A stretch of 64,000 nucleotides of DNA from Allostella sp. ATCC 35155 (GCA_006738865.1 AP019701.1:5157974-5221973); one strand, 5' to 3'; counted from the stretch's first letter, positions 35,750-44,777 are shown. Notes: a model not told the origin generated them from the letters alone. Numbers and translations: made by a program.

Positions 35750-36635
35750 GCACGCAGGCCGGCCGCGGGGACGAGGCAGCGCAGGCGGACGCTCGCCACC
35801 GGCGAATCCAGCACCTGTCCGGCGGCGAGCGTGGGTGCCGCCACGCCGTTGACGAAGACGATCCTTCCCATGCGGTCGGCAGGCTGACATGCGGGTGCCC
35901 GTCGCGCCAGCGCCACCCGGTTGATGCGCACCGGGACGGACGGGTGACAGGACGGCGCGCGGACTTCTACACTCGATCGGAGCAGAGGGAGGGGGGATGG
36001 TCGCGCGGATCGCGACGGTCGCGTTCCAGGGCATCGAGGTGCGCGCGGTCGACGTTCAGGTGCAGATGGCGGCGGGGCTGCCGACCTTCGCGCTCGTCGG
36101 CCTGCCCGACAAGGCGGTGGCGGAGAGCCGGGAGCGGGTGCGCGCGGCGCTGGCCGCGATGGGCCTCGCCCTGCCGCCCAAGCGCATCACGGTCAACCTG
36201 TCGCCGGCCGACCTCCTGAAGGAGGGCAGCCATTTCGACCTGCCGATCGCCCTCGGCCTGCTGGTCGCCATGGGGGTCCTGCCGGCGGATGCGATGGCGG
36301 ATTTCGTGGCGTTGGGGGAACTGGCGCTGGACGGCGCGCTGGCGCCGGTCGCGGGCGTGCTGCCGGCGGCGGTCCATGCCAACGCCCAGGGCCGCGGCCT
36401 GATCTGTCCCGAGGCATCGGGCGGCGAGGCGGCGTGGGCGGGTGACATGACGGTCATCGCCGCCCCCAGCCTGCTGTCGCTGGTCAATCATGTGAAGGGC
36501 GTCCAGCAGCGGGCGCCGCCCCGGCCACGCCTGGCCGACGATGGCGGCCCTCTGCCCGACCTCGCCGCGGTCAAGGGCCAGGAGACGGCCAAGCGCGCGC
36601 TCGAGGTCGCCGCGGCCGGCGGGCACAACCTGCTG
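35749..36635 (+). repeat. Homologous segment, copy B (glycosyltransferase 5' end, intergenic, comM 5' part)
   Basis: Second copy of 31061-31948. Here the comM part runs on into the complete gene. The intergenic stretch between the glycosyltransferase start and comM is the most diverged part (several substitutions and a net 1-bp indel), while the coding part differs almost only synonymously. Confidence 0.9.
35750..35871 (-). pseudogene. 5' fragment of the glycosyltransferase-like gene
   Basis: About 41 codons from the ATG at 35871, [20 protein letters not shown] in place of MARIVFVNG in the intact gene, then fused out of context to gshB fragment sequence. The start codon and promoter side are intact, so a short nonsense product could be made. 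Confidence 0.85.
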
Positions 36636-37514
36636 ATGGTCGGCCCGCCCGGGTCGGGCAAGTCGATGCTGGCGGCGCGGCTGCCGGGACTGCTGCCGCC
36701 GCTCGCGCCCGCCGAGGCCCTGGAAGTCTCGCTGGTCCACAGCGTCGCCGGCCTGCTGAAGGAGGGGCGGATCAGCCGCCGCCGGCCGTTCCGCGACCCC
36801 CATCACTCCGCATCGCAGGCGGCGCTGATCGGCGGCGGCCCCCGTGCCCGGCCCGGCGAGGTCTCGCTCGCCCATCGCGGCGTCCTCTTCCTCGACGAGC
36901 TGCCGGAGTTCCAGCGGCCGGCGCTCGAGGCCTTGCGCCAGCCGCTCGAGACGGGCCGCGCCGTCGTCGCCCGCGCACAGGCGCACGTCACCTATCCGGC
37001 GCGCTTCCAGCTCGTCGCGGCGATGAACCCCTGCCGCTGCGGCCATCTCGACGATCCGGCGGTCGCCTGCGGGCGGGCACCCGCCTGCGCGCGCGACTAT
37101 CAGGGCAAGCTGTCGGGGCCGCTGATCGATCGCATCGACCTGCATGTCGACGTGCCGGCGGTCACCGCCGCCGACCTCGCGCTGCCGCCGCCGAGCGAGA
37201 ACTCGGCCGCCGTTGCCGCGCGAGTGGCCGAGGCACGCGAGCGCCAGCGCGCGCGATTCGATCGGCTGGGCGCCGTCGGGGTCGCCTGCAATGCGGAAGC
37301 CGACGGCGAACTTCTCGACGCGGTGGCCGACCCCGACCCCGACGGCAAGCGTCTCCTCGCCGACGCGGCTGACCGCCTGCGCCTGTCGGCGCGCGGCTGG
37401 CACCGGGTACTGCGCGTCGCGCGGACGCTGGCCGACCTCGAGGCGGTGGAGCGGGTTCGCCGCATCCACATCGCCGAGGCGCTGTCCTACCGCCGGATGG
37501 GATTCGCGGGCTGA
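35997..37514 (+). CDS. comM: ComM/YifB-family Mg-chelatase-like AAA+ ATPase
   Basis: 505 residues, complete. N-terminal Lon-substrate-like domain (1-190), Walker A GPPGSGKS at 216-223, Walker [11 protein letters not shown], and the C-terminal Mg-chelatase-like helical domain ([20 protein letters not shown]). ComM is described as a hexameric branch-migration helicase that helps integrate DNA during natural transformation. This is the only intact copy; a second copy of its first 213 codons lies at 31310. It converges with the aldolase-like gene, 11 bp apart. comM is a known insertion site of resistance islands in Acinetobacter. Confidence 0.93.
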   Translation: MVARIATVAFQGIEVRAVDVQVQMAAGLPTFALVGLPDKAVAESRERVRAALAAMGLALPPKRITVNLSPADLLKEGSHFDLPIALGLLVAMGVLPADAMADFVALGELALDGALAPVAGVLPAAVHANAQGRGLICPEASGGEAAWAGDMTVIAAPSLLSLVNHVKGVQQRAPPRPRLADDGGPLPDLAAVKGQETAKRALEVAAAGGHNLLMVGPPGSGKSMLAARLPGLLPPLAPAEALEVSLVHSVAGLLKEGRISRRRPFRDPHHSASQAALIGGGPRARPGEVSLAHRGVLFLDELPEFQRPALEALRQPLETGRAVVARAQAHVTYPARFQLVAAMNPCRCGHLDDPAVACGRAPACARDYQGKLSGPLIDRIDLHVDVPAVTAADLALPPPSENSAAVAARVAEARERQRARFDRLGAVGVACNAEADGELLDAVADPDPDGKRLLADAADRLRLSARGWHRVLRVARTLADLEAVERVRRIHIAEALSYRRMGFAG

Positions 37515-37525
37515 GCCGCCCGGCC

Positions 37526-38275
37526 TCAGTGGCGGTATTCCGGCTCCTGCCGGTCCAGCATGCGCTTGATGGCGATGAAATGCCGCTCCGCCACCTTGGG
37601 CAGGTCGCCGGCCATCTGCTGGCGGGTGTGACGGCGCACCTCGTCCGGGATCGTCCGGAGTTCCTCGCCATCGGACCGGGCGAGGATCTGGAACATGCAG
37701 GCACGCTCCAGATAGTAGAGATCGTTGAAGGCATCGGCGACGGAGGGGCCGACGGCGATCACGCCGTGGCTCGCCAGCATGAGGACGCTGGCGCTGCCCA
37801 GCCCGTCGGCCAGCCGGTCGCCCTCGGACCGATCCAGCGCGAGGCCGCCATAGATCTCGTCGTAGGCGATCCGGCCGTCGAACATCAGCGCGTTCTGCTC
37901 GCACATCTCCAGGCGCATCCGCCGGCGCAGCGTCAGCGCGGTGGCATGCGGCTGATGCGTGTGCAGCACGGCGACCGCATGCGGCGCCTTCAGATGGATG
38001 CGGCTGTGGATGAAGAAGGCGCTGTCCTCGACCGGCCCCTCGCCCTCCAGGACGTTGCCGTCGGCATCGCAGAGGCACAGCGACGAAGCGGTGATCTCCG
38101 ACCAGTGCCAGCCATAGGGGTTGATCAGGAACCGGTCGCCGCGGACGCGTCCCGTGGCGTCGGGAACTGCGACCGAGAAATGATTGTCGACCCCCTCGTT
38201 GAACCCCAGGCGCGCGGCCCAGCGCAGCGCCGCTGCGAGATCGACGCGCAGCGTCGCCACCAGATCGTTCGTCAT
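37526..38275 (-). CDS. Class II aldolase/adducin-family protein
   Basis: 249 residues. Zinc-site histidines in VLHTHQPHATAL and in ASHGVIAVG, with NHFSVAVPD near the N-terminus. The family includes fuculose-phosphate and rhamnulose-phosphate aldolases and decarboxylases; this longer, FIHSRIHLKAPHAVAVLHTH form is usually annotated only as a class II aldolase. It starts 8 bp after the second RT-like gene on the same strand and may be co-transcribed with it. Substrate unknown. Confidence 0.85.
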   Translation of the reverse strand: MTNDLVATLRVDLAAALRWAARLGFNEGVDNHFSVAVPDATGRVRGDRFLINPYGWHWSEITASSLCLCDADGNVLEGEGPVEDSAFFIHSRIHLKAPHAVAVLHTHQPHATALTLRRRMRLEMCEQNALMFDGRIAYDEIYGGLALDRSEGDRLADGLGSASVLMLASHGVIAVGPSVADAFNDLYYLERACMFQILARSDGEELRTIPDEVRRHTRQQMAGDLPKVAERHFIAIKRMLDRQEPEYRH

Positions 38276-38283
38276 GCCCTTCC

Positions 38284-39786
38284 CTACTCCTGTCGGCCGG
38301 CCGCGGCCCGGCCGGGCTCCATCTCATCTGCAATCGCGGCGGCGACGAGATCGACCTGCGAATCCCGCCTGCTCCAGTCGGCCAGGATGGTCCGCCGCGC
38401 CTCGGCCGAACGGTAGCGGAAGCCGAAGGCGATTGCCGCACGCAAGTGCGACGAGCGCGCACCGACCGCAACCTGCTCCAGTGCGCGCCAGCCGGGCTCG
38501 GTCGCGAACCTGGACCAGACGACGGCCGCCGCCGCACGGACCGGATCGGGCCAGCGGTCGGAACCGGCGATCTCCGCGACGAGGCGGGCCGTCGCCGGCG
38601 CGGGCGGGCCCCCGGCCCAGAGGGCGGCGAGCGCCCACATCCATTGCCAGGCATGGAGCGAGTCGGCCCGCGCGACGAGTTCCCGCTCGAACCGTTCGCG
38701 GACCGGGCGGTCGTCCATGAATTCGCGGAGATAGAGCGCCCGGATGCGTGCCGCCCAGGGCTCGCGAACGAAGGCGGCGACCGATCCCTCGACGGCCGAT
38801 CCGTCGCCCCTGCGCGCGAGGTCGAGCAGCGCCCATTGCTCCGCCTTGAATCGCTCTATGCCCGATCCGGCGGCGCCCGCGAGCAGGCGGTGCGCCGATC
38901 CGGCGCGGGCGATCTCGGCGCGGATGCGGTCGGCTTCCCGCCATTCCTGGAGCAGCCGCTGCCGCGGGACGATCCGCGTCTTTCGCCGATTGGTCCGCAG
39001 TCCGAGTTCGCCCAGGCGATCGACCGCGGCCGCCGCGATCGCCTCCGCCGCGGCGAGGTTCCGGGCGGGCAGCATGGCGCTGTCGACCAGCCGGAACGAC
39101 GGACAGGGGGGGTTGCCGATCGGGCGGTCGAGCGGCGCCAGCGCGATCGTGACGAATGCGCCGGAAGCCATCATATCGTGGAGAAAGCCGTTCGGGCCGA
39201 TGGCCGGGTTGAGGGCTTCGTCGAGGCGATGGCCGACCTTCGTCCAGCTTTCGGGCAGGCCGGCGGCCGCCAACTGTGAGAGCAGCGGGCGGCGGGCGAT
39301 ACCGCGATCCGCCTGTGCCGCGTCGAACTCGACCATGTGGGTCCAGCGTCCGGCGGAGGCCGTCCGCCGCGCTGCCTGTTCGTAGCAGTGCGCCCACCAG
39401 TGGCTGTCGGCCAGCAGGAGCTTCTCGCCGGGCCGCGACGGAAGGGCCGAAAAGACACGGGCCCGGTCGAGCTGGGGCTCCAGATGCCCCATCGCCTGCG
39501 CCGCGAGCAGCAGCAGCAGCACCCGTTCCGTCGGCGCCGCCACGGCATCCGTGCGCTCGGAATAGGCTGGGGAGCAGCCGTGCTCATGGTGCAGCCACGT
39601 GTAGGGGCTGGGAGGCACGAGCGGCGTGCCGCTCAGGATCTGCCCACGGACACGGTGGAACGCGAACTGCGCGACCAGCTTCCAGTGGGGCGCGAAGACC
39701 TGCTCGCGCGACATCTCGAGCAGCAGGGTGGTCTGGGCGGCCTGCCAGTCGTCCTCGTCCAGTTGCTCGGGCCCGGCCGCCATCAT
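38284..39786 (-). CDS. Diverged reverse-transcriptase-like protein, degenerate active site (RT-B)
   Basis: 500 residues, clearly paralogous to the upstream RT-like protein (shared start DEDxW, shared C-terminal RSSHLRAAIAFGFRYRSAEA block). Motif A keeps D155 (HMVEFDAAQADRGI). Motif C reads FRLVDSAM with D235-S236 where active enzymes have DD. Motif D LGLRTNRRKTRIV keeps K269. The N-terminal PK motif is lost (YTWLHHEHGC). Residues about 330-500 are a HEAT-like helical domain (HAWQWMWALAALWAGG). The start, an ATGATG, overlaps the upstream stop. Polymerase activity is doubtful; a partner or regulatory subunit role is inferred. Confidence 0.65.
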   Translation of the reverse strand: MMAAGPEQLDEDDWQAAQTTLLLEMSREQVFAPHWKLVAQFAFHRVRGQILSGTPLVPPSPYTWLHHEHGCSPAYSERTDAVAAPTERVLLLLLAAQAMGHLEPQLDRARVFSALPSRPGEKLLLADSHWWAHCYEQAARRTASAGRWTHMVEFDAAQADRGIARRPLLSQLAAAGLPESWTKVGHRLDEALNPAIGPNGFLHDMMASGAFVTIALAPLDRPIGNPPCPSFRLVDSAMLPARNLAAAEAIAAAAVDRLGELGLRTNRRKTRIVPRQRLLQEWREADRIRAEIARAGSAHRLLAGAAGSGIERFKAEQWALLDLARRGDGSAVEGSVAAFVREPWAARIRALYLREFMDDRPVRERFERELVARADSLHAWQWMWALAALWAGGPPAPATARLVAEIAGSDRWPDPVRAAAAVVWSRFATEPGWRALEQVAVGARSSHLRAAIAFGFRYRSAEARRTILADWSRRDSQVDLVAAAIADEMEPGRAAAGRQE

Positions 39787-41279
39787 GCGCTGTTGTCGCC
39801 GGCCGGCTCGAGCGCGGCCGCCACCAGGGCGATGAGTGGGTCGCGCGGCGCCCATTCGCGCAGGAGCGGCCGCCGCTCGGCGGCAGGACGATGCACCAGG
39901 CCCCAGGCGATGGCGGCGCGGACATGGCGCGAGCGGGTCGTTCCGGCCAGGCGCGCCAGTTCGGTCCAGTCGTTCCGTGTCGCAAACCGCGACCCGACCG
40001 CGGCGGCGGCGATGCGCACCGGCTCCGGCACGCGTTCGTCCGCCAGCAGGCCGAACAGCGCGCGCAGGACGTTGGCGCGCACGCGCGGCGCGCGGCGAAA
40101 GGTCGAAATGCCCCAGGACCACTGCCACGGATGGAGCTTCGGGCCGGCGGTGACGAGCATCGCCGCCATGCCGTCGCCCACCGCCGGATCCTCCATGAAG
40201 CGGGCGACATGGATGGCGAAGGTGCGTGCGGCGGCGGGCGCGTGCGGAAACCGCCCAAGCACATGCGACAGTGCGCTGGCGTCGGCGTCGGCCGCCAGCC
40301 GCGCCAGGGCGGCGTCTGCGATCGGCAGGAACCGGGGATCGTCCTCGGGCGTGGCCAGCAGCTGCGCGCGCGCCGCGTCGCAGCTCCAGGCTGCATCGGG
40401 CATCCGCGCGCGCTCGCGGCGGCGCTCCTCCCGGAACGCGGCGGTGGTCTGCAGGATGACGGTTTCCGGGGTGGCGTCGAACCCGTTGGCGGCCAGGACG
40501 GCGCCCGCGCCCTGCGCCAGGCGATCGGCGGTGGCGAGGTCGGGCGCGGCGATCACCGTGTCGTCCATCATGCGCGCGGAGACGGCGCCCGCCCCGGCGC
40601 ACCAGCGGTCGATCGGCGCCAGCATGATGGTCACGAAGCCCGCGGTGACGAAGCCGGTGATGGGCAGGCCGGCCGGCCCCAGCGTCTCCGTACAGCTGCC
40701 GAGCAGGCGGCGGGCGACGGCGAGCCAGCCGGCGGCGAGCCCGACCTCCTCCAGGATCCGCAGCAGCCGGTCGCGCCCGATCCGCTCGCCGCATCGCACG
40801 ACATCGAGGCGGGCGACGGCGTCGGCCCGGGCCGTGGTGCCGTCGACCCGCGCCGAGAACGCCCGCGTCCATTCCTCGGGCCGGGTGAACAGACCCGGCT
40901 GATCGGCCGCCGCCGGGCGGCTCGACAGCACGCGCTGCCGGTCGAGGACGGGTTCGCAGCGCGCGATCGCGGTCGCCGCAAGCAGCAGCCAGGCCGTCTC
41001 CTCGACGGGCTGCAGCAGGCAGTGGCGGCGCTGTGGAGCCCCGCGGTCGGAGCGGTTCGACTTCGGCACGAAGTAGGGCAGCGGCGCGGCCGGAGTGTCT
41101 GCGCCCGGGTGGAGGAGCCGGTGGCGCACGGCGGGAAAGGCCCGGCGCTGGATCGCGTCCAGGTGCGGCGCCCAGCAAGTGCGGCGCGGCAGGTCGCCCA
41201 GCAACTCGTGGTGCACGCGGCGCCAGCCGTCCTCGTCGATGTCGCCGGCGCTGGCCACGGCATGCTGCGCCGGGTTCAT
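39783..41279 (-). CDS. Diverged reverse-transcriptase-like protein with MMDD box (RT-A)
   Basis: 498 residues. RT motifs in order: YFVPKSNRSDR (K73), VEETAWLLLAATAIARCEPV then DRQRVLSS, motif A ARLDVVRCGERI (D159), motif B AGLPITGFVTAGFVTIMLAP (G204 on), motif C ARMMDDTVIA (M237-M238-D239-D240), and a weak motif D ANGFDATPETVILQ lacking the lysine. The pattern fits the UG/Abi group of bacterial RTs, not group II introns (no maturase or HNH). About 330-498 is helical, HEAT-like (HPWQWSWGISTFRRAP). GGAG lies 7 nt before the ATG. It overlaps RT-B by 4 bp. Some UG RTs are anti-phage; function here is unknown. Confidence 0.75.
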   Translation of the reverse strand: MNPAQHAVASAGDIDEDGWRRVHHELLGDLPRRTCWAPHLDAIQRRAFPAVRHRLLHPGADTPAAPLPYFVPKSNRSDRGAPQRRHCLLQPVEETAWLLLAATAIARCEPVLDRQRVLSSRPAAADQPGLFTRPEEWTRAFSARVDGTTARADAVARLDVVRCGERIGRDRLLRILEEVGLAAGWLAVARRLLGSCTETLGPAGLPITGFVTAGFVTIMLAPIDRWCAGAGAVSARMMDDTVIAAPDLATADRLAQGAGAVLAANGFDATPETVILQTTAAFREERRRERARMPDAAWSCDAARAQLLATPEDDPRFLPIADAALARLAADADASALSHVLGRFPHAPAAARTFAIHVARFMEDPAVGDGMAAMLVTAGPKLHPWQWSWGISTFRRAPRVRANVLRALFGLLADERVPEPVRIAAAAVGSRFATRNDWTELARLAGTTRSRHVRAAIAWGLVHRPAAERRPLLREWAPRDPLIALVAAALEPAGDNSA

Positions 41280-41430
41280 CGGCGCGCTCCGCTCGTGTGG
41301 TATTTCGATACCGCGTGCCCGATTCGGGTGCGACTCGCGATGATTCCTTGCCCGTTCGTCGGACGTTCCGTGATTCTCCGCCGAGTCGCGAAGCCATAAG
41401 CGATCGTGATTCGTTCCGCCTTCGTTCGGC
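41280..41430 (-). ncRNA. Structured leader of the RT-like operon, candidate non-coding RNA
   Basis: 151 bp between the glnD stop and RT-A. It contains GGTAT-TTCG-ATACC (41299-41312), CCCGA-T-TCGGG (41315-41325), and a longer pairing GCGACTCG (41330-41337) with CGAGTCGC (41382-41389). TGATTC occurs three times (41341, 41371, 41407). It could be the glnD terminator, the RT promoter leader, or a template/regulatory RNA as found beside several defence RTs. Which of these holds cannot be decided from sequence. Confidence 0.35.
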
Positions 41431-44232
41431 TCACGGCGCAGTCAGTCCGGCCGCCGTCCGCCGCGGGCGGGACGGCCGCGCGGATGCGGGCTGATCCGCG
41501 TCCCCGGTCCCGAAGACGGCCAGAACCGCCGCCCGGATCGCCCGGATCTTGCCCTCCTTCTCGACCTTCAGGCCGAACACGTCCTTGACGTAGAAGACGT
41601 CGACGACCTTCTCGCCATAGGTCGAGATCCGGGCGGTCGCGATCTGGACGCTCTGGCGCGTCAGCGCGCGCGTCAGTTCGGCCAGGAGGCCCGGCCGGTC
41701 GCGCCCGTTGATCTCGATCACCGTGTGCGTCGCCGATGCCGTGTTGTCGACGAGCACGCGCGGCGCCAGGGACAGCGTGCGGGTGGCCGGCGCGAACGGC
41801 ACCGGGCGACGCAGTTCCACGGTCGGCGACAGGCGCCCGTCGAGCGACTGCTCGACCATGACGGCCAGCCGCGCCAGCCGGTCCGGCCGATCGAAGGTGC
41901 CGCCGGCGGTGTCCTGGACGGCGAAGCTGTCCAGCGCCATGCCGTTCGCGAGCGTGTGGATCCGGGCATCGACGATGTTGGCGCCGGCGACCGCCAGGGC
42001 GCCTGCGATGCGCGAGAAGAGGCCCGGATGATCGGCGGTGTAGATCGTGACGTCGGTCACGCCGCGCGCGGTGTCGACGCGGGTGTCGACGGTGAGCGGC
42101 CGGCCTTCCCGCTCCGCCGAGCGGACGATCCGGGCGTGGCGGGCCTGCGTCTCGACGTCCAGGCCGAGCCAGTAGGCGGGATAGATGATGTCGGAGAAGA
42201 GCGCGAAGCTGTCGTCGTCCCAATCGGCCAGCGCGGCCCGCAGGCGGTTCTTGGCGTCGGCGATGCGGGCCGATTGCGGCTGGGTTCCGATCCCGCCCGA
42301 CAGGGCCTCGGCCGTGCGGTGATAGAGTTCGCGCAGCAGCGTCGCCTTCCAGCTGTTCCATACCTTGGGGCCGACGGCGCGGATATCCGCCACCGTCAGG
42401 GCCAGCAGCAGCTTCAGCCGCTCGGGCGACTGCACCTCGGCGATGAAATCGGCGATCGTCTTGGGGTCGTCGATATCCCGCTTGAAGGCGGTGTTCGACA
42501 TCAGCAGGTGGTAGCGGACGAGCCACGCGACGGTTTCGGTCTCCTCCGGGGCCAGCCCGAAGCGCGGGCCGAGCTTGAGCGCGATCTCCGCGCCCAGCAC
42601 CGAATGGTCACCGCCCCGCCCCTTCGCGATGTCGTGCAGCAGCAGCGCGACATAGAGCGACCGCCGCGAGGCGAGGGTCGGCATGACCTCGCTGGCGACG
42701 GGATGGTCGCCCTTGAGTTGCCCGCGCTCGATCCGCGAGAGGATCCCGAGCGCGAAGATGGTGTGCTCGTCGACCGTGTACACATGGTACATGTCGTACT
42801 GCATCTGCCCGACGACGCGCCCGAAGTCGGGCACGAACTTGCCGAACAGTCCGGCTTCGCTCATCCGTCGCAGCACATGCTCAGGATCCTTGCGCGAGGC
42901 GAGGATGTCGAGGAACAGGCGGTTGGCTTCCGGGTCGCGGCGCAGCCGGTTGTCGACCAGCCGCAAATCGCGGGTCACCTGCTTCAGCGCCGCCGGATGG
43001 ATGTCGAGCCCCGTCTCCTGTGCGGCGTGGAAAAGGCGCAGGAGGTTGACGGGGTCATCCTGGAATGCCGTCGGCGTGGTCAGCGCCAGGCGCGCGCCCT
43101 CGATCGCGAAGCCCTCGACCTTGCGGCGGCGCAGGCCGAGCCGGCTGAGGAGCGGCGGGGCGGCCTTCTTGTGCTCCGCTTCCAGGGCCGCACAGAGGAT
43201 GCGGGTCAGATCGCCGACATCCTTGGCGACGAGGAAATAGTGCTTCATGAAGCGCTCGACCCCGCGCGCCCCGGCGTGATCCGTATAGCCGAGGCGCCGG
43301 CCGATCTCGGACTGCATGTCGAAGGTCAGCCGCTCCTCGGGCCGGCCCGCGATGTCGTGCAGATAGAAGCGCACCGTCCACAGCAGGTCCTGCGCCCGCG
43401 CAAATCCCTGCGCCTCCTCGGCCGAGAGCACGCCGCGATCCACCAGGGCCGCGACCTCGTCGACGCGGTAGGCGTATTTGGCGATCCAGAACAGCGTGTG
43501 CAGGTCGCGCAGCCCGCCCTTCCCCTCCTTCAGGTTCGGCTCGAGCAGGTAGCGGCTGTCGCCGAGGCGGCGATGGCGATCGTCCCGCTCCTTGAGCTTC
43601 GCCTCGATGAACCCGACGACGTCGCGGCTCTGGACCTCCTGCTCGTAGCTGCGGCGCAACTCGGCATAGAGCTGCTGGTCGCCCCACAGCCAGCGCGCCT
43701 CCAGCAGCGCCGTCCGGACCGTGTGGTCGGCCTTCGCCTGGCGGAGGCACTCGGCCACCGATCGGGTCGCATGGCCGACCTTCAGCCCCAGATCCCACAG
43801 GAGGTAGAGCAGATACTCCACGACCTGCTCGGTGTGCGGCGTCGACTTCCACGGCAGCAGGAACAGCAGATCGACATCCGAGCACGGCGCGAGTTCCGCC
43901 CGGCCATAGCCGCCGACCGCGACGATGGCGAGGCGTTCGGCCGTCGTCGGATTCGAGACGACGTGGACATGGGACACGGTCGCGTCGTGCAGGACCCGGA
44001 TCACCTGGTCCATCAGGTGGGCAAGGCCGCGCGCGGCCTCCGCACCGCGCTGGTTGGCATAGAAGCGGCGCATCACCTCCGCCCGGCCCTCGTCGAGGGC
44101 GGTGCGGGCGATCTTCAGCAGGTCGGCGCGGAACCGGTCGGCCGATGCCCGGCGCGCGGCGGCGGCATCGACCTGCCGCAGCAGCTCGCCGCGGTCGATG
44201 ATGGCGCGGGGTCGTGCGATCGTCGTGGTCAT
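41431..44232 (-). CDS. glnD: [Protein-PII] uridylyltransferase/uridylyl-removing enzyme GlnD
   Basis: 933 residues, the primary glutamine sensor that uridylylates PII proteins. Nucleotidyltransferase domain with GGYGRAELAPCSDVDLLFL (about 105-123), a PII-UTase linker region, HD domain with LLHDIAKGRGGDHS (about 531) for deuridylylation, and two C-terminal ACT domains (VTIYTADHPGLFSRIAGAL; INGRDRPGLLAELTRAL). ATG 44232 overlaps the GNAT stop. It links functionally with the NtrC-controlled amtB of this window, since PII and GlnD set NtrB/NtrC activity. Confidence 0.96.
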   Translation of the reverse strand: MTTTIARPRAIIDRGELLRQVDAAAARRASADRFRADLLKIARTALDEGRAEVMRRFYANQRGAEAARGLAHLMDQVIRVLHDATVSHVHVVSNPTTAERLAIVAVGGYGRAELAPCSDVDLLFLLPWKSTPHTEQVVEYLLYLLWDLGLKVGHATRSVAECLRQAKADHTVRTALLEARWLWGDQQLYAELRRSYEQEVQSRDVVGFIEAKLKERDDRHRRLGDSRYLLEPNLKEGKGGLRDLHTLFWIAKYAYRVDEVAALVDRGVLSAEEAQGFARAQDLLWTVRFYLHDIAGRPEERLTFDMQSEIGRRLGYTDHAGARGVERFMKHYFLVAKDVGDLTRILCAALEAEHKKAAPPLLSRLGLRRRKVEGFAIEGARLALTTPTAFQDDPVNLLRLFHAAQETGLDIHPAALKQVTRDLRLVDNRLRRDPEANRLFLDILASRKDPEHVLRRMSEAGLFGKFVPDFGRVVGQMQYDMYHVYTVDEHTIFALGILSRIERGQLKGDHPVASEVMPTLASRRSLYVALLLHDIAKGRGGDHSVLGAEIALKLGPRFGLAPEETETVAWLVRYHLLMSNTAFKRDIDDPKTIADFIAEVQSPERLKLLLALTVADIRAVGPKVWNSWKATLLRELYHRTAEALSGGIGTQPQSARIADAKNRLRAALADWDDDSFALFSDIIYPAYWLGLDVETQARHARIVRSAEREGRPLTVDTRVDTARGVTDVTIYTADHPGLFSRIAGALAVAGANIVDARIHTLANGMALDSFAVQDTAGGTFDRPDRLARLAVMVEQSLDGRLSPTVELRRPVPFAPATRTLSLAPRVLVDNTASATHTVIEINGRDRPGLLAELTRALTRQSVQIATARISTYGEKVVDVFYVKDVFGLKVEKEGKIRAIRAAVLAVFGTGDADQPASARPSRPRRTAAGLTAP

Positions 44233-44777
44233 GGCGACGACAATATAGCGCGCCAGTCGCCGTTCGGCGCGGGTGCCCCCGGCATGAACCGCACCATCAT
44301 CAGCTCGTCGACATAGCGGCCGTCCAGCCGGAAGGCGTGGGGCTCGACGCCGATGGTGACGAAGCCGCGGCTCTCGTAGAGCCGGCGTGCCGCACGGTTC
44401 TCGATGCCGACGCCGAGATAGACCATCTCGACGCGGCCCGCCGCATGCGCGAGGGCGTGGTCGACGAGCCGCCCGGCGAGGCCGGTGCCGCGCTGGGCGG
44501 GGTCGACATAGACGCCCCACAGCAGACCCTTGTGCCGGCGCTTTTCGGCGGTTTCCTGGAAGAAACCGGCCATGCCGACGGGCTCGTCATCGAAGAAGCC
44601 GGCAAAGGTGTCGCCGCGGGCAAGGCGCTCCGCGACCTTCGCCATCGACTCCGCTTCCTCGTCGGCGACGGAGTTGCCGAACGCCTCGGGGTGCGCCGCC
44701 AGCGCCCGCAGGCGCATCCGGCGGAACGCCTCGGCTTCGTCCGGGCGGATCGGGCGGATCGTCGGTTGGCGGGTCAT
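44229..44777 (-). CDS. GNAT-family N-acetyltransferase
   Basis: 182 residues. Acetyl-CoA-binding motif A appears as [20 protein letters not shown] (Q-R-G-T-G-L) and motif B as [17 protein letters not shown]. Acceptor unknown; the family acetylates amines on small molecules or proteins. It is sandwiched between mutS and glnD with 4-bp overlaps on both sides, so all three are translated together. Confidence 0.88.
   Translation of the reverse strand: MTRQPTIRPIRPDEAEAFRRMRLRALAAHPEAFGNSVADEEAESMAKVAERLARGDTFAGFFDDEPVGMAGFFQETAEKRRHKGLLWGVYVDPAQRGTGLAGRLVDHALAHAAGRVEMVYLGVGIENRAARRLYESRGFVTIGVEPHAFRLDGRYVDELMMVRFMPGAPAPNGDWRAILSSP

Noticed and set aside
38284-41279. Group II intron or retron reverse transcriptase
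   Set aside because: No maturase X domain, HNH endonuclease or intron boundaries; motif spacing, the paired genes and the helical C-terminal domains fit the UG/Abi group better.
38284-41397. One continuous 1037-codon protein on the minus strand covering both RT-like genes
   Set aside because: Upstream of 39786 that frame is Arg/Pro-rich shadow of RT-A; the real start of the second protein is the ATGATG overlapping the RT-A stop.
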